DNA from: a virus
Direction: 5' to 3' (one strand)
Virus record (IMG/VR): IMGVR_UViG_3300044294_000118
Span: 1-26,127 of that record
Length of the DNA stretch: 26,127 nucleotides
The notes below the pieces were generated by a model, which was not told the DNA's origin, did not search any database, and saw nothing but the letters and a program-made list of their open reading frames with translations. This document shows positions 20,962 to 26,127 of the stretch, one piece after another; position 1 is the stretch's first letter; every line of letters starts with the position of its first letter. The translations under genes were made by a program, and so were the position numbers.

Positions 20962-21752
20962 ACATTAGCAATGCCGACTATCATGCTGATCCGGCGATAT
21001 CAGCTAGTCATCTTAAAGCCGTAATGCAATCGCCTTATCATTATTGGAGCCGATTTATTAATCCAAATCGTGATCCAATAATACCAACGGCTGCAATGCG
21101 ATTTGGCACCTTAGTTCATTGTGCAGTATTAGAGCCACATGAATTGCTACAACGTTATGCTGTTGCACCAGATCGCCGCACTAAAGCGGGCAAAGATATA
21201 GCAGACCGTATGGCTACTGATGGCATCGAGGCAATATCAGAAAACGACATGGCATTAGCTTTATCGATGGCTGCTAGTGTTCGCGAGCATCCATATGCCG
21301 CATCACTGCTGGCTAATGGTAAAGCTGAGCAGAGTTATTGGTGGGATGATATTGCAACTGGATTGCGTTGTAAATGTCGTACAGATTGGATTAATGATGA
21401 TATTATTGTTGATCTTAAAACTTGTATTGATGCATCACCGGCTGGTTTTGCACGTGCGATTGCACAATGGAATTATCACCTACAGGCCAACCATTACTTA
21501 GCTGGTACATTGGCAAAACGGTTTATTTTTATTGCCGTAGAAAAGACTGCACCATATGCCGTTGGCATATATGAATTAGATGCTGAGGCATTAGTTCATG
21601 GTGGTATTTTACGTCACACCCATTTACAACGTATTCAAGATTGTCAAGCGATTAATGAATGGCCTGGTTATACCAGCACCATTGAAATGCTTAGCTTGCC
21701 AGGCTGGGCATTAAATAATGCTTATTCAACCATCACTTCAGAGGATTTCTAA
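20958..21752 (+). CDS. PD-(D/E)XK exonuclease (DUF3799/YqaJ-like recombination nuclease)
   Basis: About 264 residues from the ATG that overlaps the upstream stop (MNISNADYHADPAISASHLK). This opening is typical of phage exonucleases of the DUF3799 group, so the earlier in-frame ATG at 20934 is less likely. Further motifs are FGTLVHCAVLEP (49-60), the metal-binding core RTDWINDDIIVDLKT (141-155) with Asp and Asp-x-Lys, and QWNYHLQANHYL (170-181). The enzyme would chew one strand from DNA ends, making single-stranded tails for the annealing protein encoded immediately after it, as in Red/RecET systems. It likely supports concatemer formation and recombination-dependent replication. Confidence 0.85.
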   Translation: MNISNADYHADPAISASHLKAVMQSPYHYWSRFINPNRDPIIPTAAMRFGTLVHCAVLEPHELLQRYAVAPDRRTKAGKDIADRMATDGIEAISENDMALALSMAASVREHPYAASLLANGKAEQSYWWDDIATGLRCKCRTDWINDDIIVDLKTCIDASPAGFARAIAQWNYHLQANHYLAGTLAKRFIFIAVEKTAPYAVGIYELDAEALVHGGILRHTHLQRIQDCQAINEWPGYTSTIEMLSLPGWALNNAYSTITSEDF

Positions 21753-22480
21753 TGGGCGCCATTGCTACTTGGACAACAGAACAAACGCAACTGATTAGTA
21801 GCGTTATTGCACCAGGTTGTAGTGCAGATGAATTGAAATTATTTGCTTATGCTTGCCAGCGCACTGGGTTAGATCCGTTTAGTAAACAGATCTATGCAAT
21901 CAAGCGTGGCGGCAAGATGACGATCCAAGCTGGTATTGATGGCTTACGTAGTATTGCTGAACGTACTGGCGAACTAGATGGATCTGAGACATATTGGTGC
22001 GGAGATGATGGGCAATGGTCTGATGTATGGATTGGTGGCAAACCACCTGCAGCAGCTAAGACCATTATTTACCGTAAAGGTAGTCAACATCCATTTGTTG
22101 GCGTAGCACGGTTTGCAGACTATAACACTGGGCAAGGTTTATGGAGTAAGATGGGTGCGGCGATGATTGCAAAATGCTCAGAAGCATTAGCATTACGTAA
22201 AGCATTTCCGGCTGATATGTCTGGTGTTTACACCATAGATGAAATGGAACAGGCAGAAATAACGGTATCATCATCTACTGCTACACCAGCATTAATATCT
22301 GATGGTAATGCAAAAATTTTTGCTGCTGGTAAGGCTGCAATAGCAAAAGCTAAGACCATAGATGAATTACAAACTGCAACGACACGTTTAGAAGCACGTC
22401 AACCAGATTTAAGTGCCGAACAATATAACGAATTACTTGAATTGTCATTATTGCGCGAAGTGGAAATCAATCATGATTGA
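21752..22480 (+). CDS. bet: Single-strand annealing recombinase (Bet/RecT family)
   Basis: A 242-residue protein with the features of phage recombination protein Bet: FAYACQRTGLDPFSKQIYAI, then GGKMTIQAGIDGLRSIAERT, and a later GLWSKMGAAMIAKCSEALAL followed by RKAFPADMSGVYT. These span residues 28-170 and form the annealing core; the C-terminal 70 residues are a helical, variable tail. Together with the exonuclease, whose stop shares one base with its start (TAATG), it forms a two-gene recombination system. It anneals complementary strands and may act with the SSB encoded downstream, since C-terminal regions of such proteins often contact SSB. Confidence is high. Confidence 0.9.
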   Translation: MGAIATWTTEQTQLISSVIAPGCSADELKLFAYACQRTGLDPFSKQIYAIKRGGKMTIQAGIDGLRSIAERTGELDGSETYWCGDDGQWSDVWIGGKPPAAAKTIIYRKGSQHPFVGVARFADYNTGQGLWSKMGAAMIAKCSEALALRKAFPADMSGVYTIDEMEQAEITVSSSTATPALISDGNAKIFAAGKAAIAKAKTIDELQTATTRLEARQPDLSAEQYNELLELSLLREVEINHD

Positions 22481-22679
22481 CCATTTAACAACTGACCAAC
22501 TAGCATCACGTTGGGGGCTTCGGCCCTCAACGATTAAATTTTACCGTTCAACTGGTTTTGGTCCAGAATACATAACATTACCACGGCGATGTCAACCATT
22601 GGGCACTCCGCGTGTTATGTATCCATTAGCTTCAGTTTTAGCTTTTGAAGCTACTCATAACATTACTCCACTACCTTGA
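22473..22679 (+). CDS. Small helix-turn-helix (MerR/excisionase-like) protein
   Basis: A 68-residue protein from the ATG MIDHLTTDQLASRWGL, which overlaps the annealase stop by eight bases. It carries a winged helix-turn-helix of the excisionase/MerR type: LTTDQLASRWGLRPSTIKF, then YRSTGFGPEYITL as the wing and a strand RVMYPLASVLAFEA. Proteins of this size act as DNA-bending architectural factors or small regulators. With no integrase in the window, an excisionase role is not supported, so it may regulate this operon or take part in replication. The gene fills the short gap between annealase and SSB and is probably translationally coupled. Confidence 0.72.
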   Translation: MIDHLTTDQLASRWGLRPSTIKFYRSTGFGPEYITLPRRCQPLGTPRVMYPLASVLAFEATHNITPLP

Positions 22680-22685
22680 TTTCTC

Positions 22686-23027
22686 ATGACTCTCCCTGTA
22701 TCTGGTAATGTACGGATTATTACTGATCCTTCATTACATAGTTTTGACAGCGGCACTGTTGTTTGTAATTTTGCCGGTGGCATATACGAAGGTAAAGATA
22801 AAGATGGTAATTATATCAATAATGCAATTGATATTGAAATGTGGGGCAAATCTGCTGAAATCATTGTTGATCGATGTAAAAAAGGCGATTATATTTTTGT
22901 TATAGGTAACATCAGGCGACAAGAATGGATAGACAAAAAAACTAATGAAAAGCGTAGCAAACACGTATTGGTAGCTAATCGATTCGAATTTTTACCACGT
23001 AATAATAAAGATGAGGATGCGTTCTAA
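22686..23027 (+). CDS. ssb: Single-stranded DNA-binding protein
   Basis: A 113-residue OB-fold protein. Recognisable are SGNVRIITDPSLHSF near the start, IDIEMWGKSAEIIVDRCKKG (like the W-G-k-x-A-E segment of SSB), and YIFVIGNIRRQEWIDKKTNE, followed by a strand ending VANRFEFLP. The acidic tail DEDAF resembles the C-terminal SSB tip that binds partner proteins, with Phe last. It would coat single strands formed by the exonuclease and the replication helicase. The gene sits between the HTH and the sigma factor and shares one base with the sigma start (TAATG). It is shorter than cellular SSBs, as usual for phage versions. Confidence 0.85.
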   Translation: MTLPVSGNVRIITDPSLHSFDSGTVVCNFAGGIYEGKDKDGNYINNAIDIEMWGKSAEIIVDRCKKGDYIFVIGNIRRQEWIDKKTNEKRSKHVLVANRFEFLPRNNKDEDAF

Positions 23028-23905
23028 TGGCTGACGCTACTAGAGATTATTTAGAAGCTATTAGTCGTTATCCACTATTAACTATTGTGCAAGAAATTGA
23101 GCTATCACGTAAGGTGGCTCGATATATGGAATTGCGTGATTTAAAAGGTGAACGTACAAAACAAGAACAACGTGAAATAAAAATTGGCATCAAAGCGCGA
23201 AATACAATTATTAATTGCAATCTACGTTTAGTAGTACATATTGCAAAACGATTTACAACTCAAATTGAAAGTTTAGATTTACTTGATATAATACAAGAAG
23301 GATCCATTGGTTTACAACGAGCGGCTGAATTATTTGATGCATCACGTGGCTATAAATTCAGCACTTATGCTTATTGGTGGATTAGACAATCTATACAACG
23401 TGGAATTGCTACTAAAGAACGTTTAATACGTATTCCACAACACGCAATAGATTGTGCTAATAAAATATTACGTATTGAATCTACATTTATGCAAGAACAT
23501 GGACATAAACCAACTAAAGTTGAATTAGCAGAATTAGCAGGTATTACATTATCGCAACTATTAACATTAATTGATTGTAAAGCAAAACTTACTAGCTTAG
23601 ATCAAGCTGTTGTAGATGATAATAATTTATTGATTGATTTAATTGCCAGTCCGATAGAGCAAGATACGGAAATGGATCACGATAAAGAACAGTTAGAGTT
23701 AGCTTTTTTTTACTTAAATAATACTGAAAAAGATATCATAAATAAGCGCTATGGTTTGAATGGTGAACCAGAACCATTAGTTTTATCACAAATTGCTATT
23801 AATCATGGTGTCTGCCGGGAACGCATTAGACAACGTATAAATATTGCACACAATAAATTAAAATTAAAGATGTTGGCGTATGAATTTCCACCACGGGCGC
23901 CTTGA
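23027..23905 (+). CDS. Sigma-70 family RNA polymerase sigma factor
   Basis: A 292-residue sigma factor with regions 1.2, 2, 3 and 4, like cyanobacterial group 2/3 factors. DYLEAISRYPLLTIVQEIEL (7-26) is region 1.2. Region 2 (about 57-128) has the core-binding DIIQEGSIGL and the -10-reading TYAYWWIRQSI. Region 3 runs roughly 138-210, with LIDLIASP at its end. Region 4 (226-280) has RYGLNGEP and helix-turn-helix SQIAINHGVCRERIRQR. Because all DNA-contacting regions are present, it should recognise promoters by itself rather than act as an anti-sigma. It is the last gene of the rightward operon, which fits a switch to later transcription. Codon use is strongly AT-rich (one sampled line near 27 % G+C). 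Confidence 0.93.
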   Translation: MADATRDYLEAISRYPLLTIVQEIELSRKVARYMELRDLKGERTKQEQREIKIGIKARNTIINCNLRLVVHIAKRFTTQIESLDLLDIIQEGSIGLQRAAELFDASRGYKFSTYAYWWIRQSIQRGIATKERLIRIPQHAIDCANKILRIESTFMQEHGHKPTKVELAELAGITLSQLLTLIDCKAKLTSLDQAVVDDNNLLIDLIASPIEQDTEMDHDKEQLELAFFYLNNTEKDIINKRYGLNGEPEPLVLSQIAINHGVCRERIRQRINIAHNKLKLKMLAYEFPPRAP

Positions 23906-24112
23906 TTGTATTAAAAATAATTGAGCTTCTAGATTTGCAATATGTCCGACAGCTTGTGTTAATAATTTTGCTTGATGAGCATTTTGCTTTATTAAGTTAC
24001 TACAAAGTTTTGATATGTCGTCCTTGTTGGGATGGTTGATTGCAATACGAGATTGGCGTTCTATCATTAATTGTTCCTCTAAGCTGAAATCGACAATCAT
24101 CCACTGCATCAT
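23864..24112 (-). CDS. Small helical protein, possible NblA/Ycf18-like
   Basis: An 82-residue helical protein whose 3' end overlaps the sigma gene by 42 bases on the opposite strand. After a short start, VDFSLEEQLMIERQSRIA resembles the 'LSLEQQF.I......' opening of NblA/Ycf18, and the following DISKLCSNLIKQNAHQAKLL resembles its second helix, which ends near the typical family length of about 60 residues. NblA promotes breakdown of phycobilisomes, and several freshwater cyanophages carry it. A further tail, LEAQLFLIQSRRPWWKFIRQ, is not typical. A start at the second ATG has a better spacing from AAAGG. The match is by eye and imperfect; a general small coiled protein is the alternative. Confidence 0.45.
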   Translation of the reverse strand: MMQWMIVDFSLEEQLMIERQSRIAINHPNKDDISKLCSNLIKQNAHQAKLLTQAVGHIANLEAQLFLIQSRRPWWKFIRQHL

Positions 24113-24132
24113 TACCTTTTAGTAGGTAATAC

Positions 24133-24164
24133 ATTATAACGATGGATTATCCAACAGTTGTCAA
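24133..24164 (-). promoter_or_regulatory. Possible promoter for the NblA-like gene
   Basis: On the minus strand a perfect TTGACA (24159-24164) and a perfect TATAAT (24133-24138) lie before the gene, but the spacer is 20 bases, longer than the usual 16-18. The TATAAT is about 20 bases before the start codon, a fitting distance. It could need an activator or the phage sigma factor. Confidence 0.4.
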
Positions 24165-24408
24165 AGTAAAAACACAAGATGGCTTTATATGGCAAGTCAG
24201 CTATGCTGGAATAGTTAAAGAACATTGCCAAAATTGGCAAGCTATGATATTTTATCATCAATTAATGCAGTATTATCAACGCGACGTAGATAACTTATCA
24301 ATTTTATTGCACGACCCAAATTCCACGTCTCGTGTTGTGTCCACCAAGACCATAATTCAGAATGACCCTTCTGCCCATTATGGACAGAACAACATGGAGC
24401 AAGGTTAG
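24142..24408 (+). CDS. Doubtful small protein overlapping the HNH gene antisense
   Basis: An 88-codon ORF read away from the NblA-like gene. Its first 33 codons, with VVKVKTQDGFIWQVSYAGIV, lie in sequence with no other gene and look like an ordinary beta-strand protein segment. From there on it runs 167 bases antisense to the HNH gene, and its last 30 residues (RVVSTKTIIQNDPSAHYGQ) look like a shadow of that gene. Possibly a real gene has lost its 3' half to the incoming HNH gene and now ends in foreign sequence. It could also be entirely spurious. No family is recognised. Confidence 0.3.
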   Translation: MDYPTVVKVKTQDGFIWQVSYAGIVKEHCQNWQAMIFYHQLMQYYQRDVDNLSILLHDPNSTSRVVSTKTIIQNDPSAHYGQNNMEQG

Positions 24409-24583
24409 ATTTACATGTAATGCCACCAAATTTTTTTGGTACTAAATGATCAAGTGTTATTGTAGTAAATCTTTCACCACAGATATAACAACAACTATTC
24501 CATTCTTCAATTATACTTTTTCTAAATCTATGTTTGGTTACCTTACGACTGACTAGTTCGGTTTCGTTGATGTGATGATTCAT
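24242..24583 (-). CDS. HNH endonuclease
   Basis: A 113-residue HNH nuclease from the ATG MNHHINETELVSRKVTKHRF. The core has CYIC (32-35) for zinc, the catalytic DHLVPKKFGG (45-54), SNLAPCC (59-65), and HNGQKG (68-73), followed by a helix with WSWWTQHETW. This is the standard order of HNH enzymes; the two CxxC-like pairs bind a structural zinc ion. Phages carry them as free-standing homing endonucleases or as packaging nucleases; here the gene is far from the terminases and overlaps other reading frames at both ends, which suggests an inserted homing-type gene. Codon use is AT-rich like its surroundings. Confidence 0.82.
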   Translation of the reverse strand: MNHHINETELVSRKVTKHRFRKSIIEEWNSCCYICGERFTTITLDHLVPKKFGGITCKSNLAPCCSVHNGQKGHSELWSWWTQHETWNLGRAIKLISYLRRVDNTALIDDKIS

Positions 24584-24746
24584 TAGTTTTAGGCAGTAGA
24601 TATGGCAACACCTCATAATCAAGGAGGTGCTCACTTGATTGCGCAATTTCCTCTAATCGTGCTGCAATACCTACGGCAATATCTTCAGCGCTATAATTAG
24701 TATCAACTATCATAGTGGCTGAAATTTGAATTAGAAATCGATTCAT
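24543..24746 (-). CDS. Small protein between metallophosphoesterase and HNH genes
   Basis: A 67-residue ORF whose ATG overlaps the metallophosphoesterase stop (ATGA), supporting translation. The product starts MNRFLIQISATMIVDTNYSA, a strand-rich opening, then has a helix DIAVGIAARLEEIAQSSEH and a polar, Ser/Gln-rich end. Its last 14 codons overlap the HNH gene start by 41 bases, so the C-terminus may be an artefact of the HNH insertion. It has no known motifs. A small alpha-beta partner of the phosphoesterase is possible but unsupported. Confidence 0.5.
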   Translation of the reverse strand: MNRFLIQISATMIVDTNYSAEDIAVGIAARLEEIAQSSEHLLDYEVLPYLLPKTNESSHQRNRTSQS

Positions 24747-25594
24747 GTTGTAGACTCACAAGTAATTTCAACACCAGAGGATGCTCGTGGTCTTAGTTTA
24801 AGCCATATTCCACCTAATGATTTAGGCATTACAATTTTTTCTATAGCAAATCCACTGCCACCTTTAAATTCTTCTTTATATGTACCAGTTTGCAAATGTA
24901 ATCTGGATTCAACTCGTACTTCACCAATTTGATTAAGTCGATATGCCGGATGTGAAACGATAGTACGTTCATGATTATGACCATTAACAATTACATCAGC
25001 ATCAGGAAATATAGCAGCATAACGACCGCCACCCATAACACCTTTAGTGACAACACCACCCCATGCGCCATGATGATAAGCTAACGTTACACGTCTTATT
25101 TTTTGTTTATTCATATGAAATGTAATCCATATAAAACCTTGATAACGCATGTGTTCTACTTTACTACCACGATCACGCATTATACGAACAACATTGCCTA
25201 ACGGATCAATTTCATTATGGTTAATGATTGCGGTTTCATGATTACCATCTGACATTACACAAATACGATCTTGCCATGGTTGCAACCAATCTGCAGTTTC
25301 ATTAAATACAAGATCAAAATAATTACTACCTAAATGTTCTAAGCGTATATCACCTTTGCTTCCGCGACGGTCTTTTTTACCTTGCATTAAACACATAATA
25401 TCACCAAAAAAAAGCGCCAATCCTTGGCGCTCATTCATTTCATCAAGATGCTTTTTAAATAATTTACGGTCACATTTAGGATTATCTAAATGAATATCAG
25501 ATGCAAGTAAAAAATGATACCATTGTTGAGTTGAAGTATATGGTATTCGAATTTCTGTTAATTCGTTGCTATGTCGTATTATTTGATGTGTCAT
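24743..25594 (-). CDS. Metallophosphoesterase (calcineurin-like)
   Basis: A 283-residue enzyme from the ATG that overlaps the peptidase stop (ATGA). The two-metal active site is complete: ASDIHLD (31-37), FFGDIM (62-67), SDGNHET (115-121), YHHGAW (173-178) and NGHNHER (204-210). The order and spacing match class III metallophosphoesterases such as nucleotide, DNA-end or protein phosphatases; substrate cannot be told from sequence. The C-terminal third contains strands with GEVRVESRLHLQTGTYKEEF. Phages use such enzymes in nucleotide metabolism or DNA repair. Being in one cassette with a peptidase suggests a small host-interaction or lysis module, but this is inference. Confidence 0.88.
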   Translation of the reverse strand: MTHQIIRHSNELTEIRIPYTSTQQWYHFLLASDIHLDNPKCDRKLFKKHLDEMNERQGLALFFGDIMCLMQGKKDRRGSKGDIRLEHLGSNYFDLVFNETADWLQPWQDRICVMSDGNHETAIINHNEIDPLGNVVRIMRDRGSKVEHMRYQGFIWITFHMNKQKIRRVTLAYHHGAWGGVVTKGVMGGGRYAAIFPDADVIVNGHNHERTIVSHPAYRLNQIGEVRVESRLHLQTGTYKEEFKGGSGFAIEKIVMPKSLGGIWLKLRPRASSGVEITCESTT

Positions 25595-26112
25595 GGTTTT
25601 ATTAATAAAGCCCATCCAGTGCCGGCGCCATCAGCTTCCCAACGACGATTAAATCTCAATTTACTATATTTCACGTTAGCGCCACCTTTATTACTAACAT
25701 AACCACCATTAACTAAATCAGCTTCACCATTTGGATCATTGAAAATCCAGTATCCGTCTTCGGTAAATCCAATGATAACGCTCCAATGGCCACCACCAGT
25801 TGGCGTATTATATGGACCTTGATGTAACCATCCCACAGCAATAGGTCTACCAGCACATAATTCAGCTTCTAATAAACCTGGAGCACAATTTGTTTTGAAT
25901 TGCGCTTGTAATCCTAAACTACGTAATGCTTGTAATTGTGCCTGTGAATCTGTAGTATCGCCGTATTTACTACGAATTTTATTGTATTCATCATCATTTT
26001 TTACCTTGCCATAGTATTTAGCAATCATTGCACAACTGCTACTAAAACATTCGCGGTAGCCCGTACCAGACGCATTATCATTCTGTGATTCATATGGTAC
26101 TTTTAGTAGCAC
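25591..26112 (-). CDS. C39-like papain-fold peptidase (possible lysis enzyme)
   Basis: At least 173 residues from a GTG start; the frame stays open to the window's right edge, so the true start may lie beyond it. The papain-like triad is visible: Cys22 in YRECFSSSCAMIAKYYG, His109 in GGGHWSVIIG, and Asp126 in IFNDPNGE. The pattern 'VPYESQNDNASGTGYRECF' near the beginning is typical of phage and cyanobacterial C39-like peptidases. Possible roles are cell-wall cleavage during lysis or processing of a virion protein. No signal peptide or membrane helix is seen in the visible part. It leads a coupled cassette with the metallophosphoesterase. Confidence 0.82.
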   Translation of the reverse strand: MLLKVPYESQNDNASGTGYRECFSSSCAMIAKYYGKVKNDDEYNKIRSKYGDTTDSQAQLQALRSLGLQAQFKTNCAPGLLEAELCAGRPIAVGWLHQGPYNTPTGGGHWSVIIGFTEDGYWIFNDPNGEADLVNGGYVSNKGGANVKYSKLRFNRRWEADGAGTGWALLIKP

Positions 26113-26127
26113 GGATGTAGTTTTTTT

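Noticed and set aside
22473-22679. Excisionase of a lysogeny module
   Set aside because: The fold fits, but no integrase, attachment site or CI-type repressor is visible in the window, so only a general HTH call is made.

Overview
The window is part of a tailed double-stranded DNA phage genome with a long-tailed siphovirus gene set. It carries a complete packaging, head and tail block in standard order, ending in a tape-measure gene cut by the left edge. The host is most likely a cyanobacterium. This is inferred from the cyanobacterial look of the DnaN-type clamp, the primase-polymerase and the sigma-70 factor, and from a possible NblA-like small protein. Most of the window is AT-rich (sampled lines near 27-40 % G+C), but roughly 15.9-18.9 kb is visibly richer (sampled lines near 53-57 %). 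No integrase, CRISPR array or insertion sequence is seen.

Layout. (1) Positions 1-11987, minus strand and read right to left: small terminase, large terminase, a 50-residue acidic protein, portal, Mu F/SPP1 gp7-type minor head protein, two small basic proteins, scaffold, major capsid protein, possible decoration protein, a tRNA and an intrinsic terminator. These are followed by head-tail connector and tail genes, a two-frame tail chaperone, and the tape measure. Many junctions are ATGA or TAATG overlaps, so translation is probably coupled. (2) Positions 11987-15809, minus strand: a ribbon-helix-helix protein, a large primase-polymerase/VirE ATPase, a 240-bp non-coding region packed with GGTTGGAC repeats, a second RHH-like protein, a small protein and a DnaN-like clamp whose stop overlaps the small terminase start. 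(3) Positions 15896-23905, plus strand: an unknown protein, an SNF2-type helicase, a DNA methyltransferase, a DEAD/DEAH helicase with a zinc finger, a VRR-NUC nuclease, two tiny membrane ORFs in a duplicated promoter-hairpin unit, a PD-(D/E)XK exonuclease, a Bet/RecT annealase, an HTH protein, SSB and a sigma factor. (4) Positions 23864-26127: a small NblA-like protein, a doubtful plus-strand ORF, and a minus-strand cassette of C39-like peptidase, metallophosphoesterase, a 67-residue protein and an HNH endonuclease.

How it may work together. Two promoters with adjacent -35 boxes near 15.85 kb would start the leftward (replication then virion) and rightward (recombination then sigma) transcription units. 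No DNA polymerase is present. The primase-polymerase, clamp, SSB and exonuclease/annealase pair probably work with the host replicase. The sigma factor at the end of the rightward operon could reprogramme transcription later in infection. The GGTTGGAC array is the best candidate for a replication origin or an RHH-bound operator.
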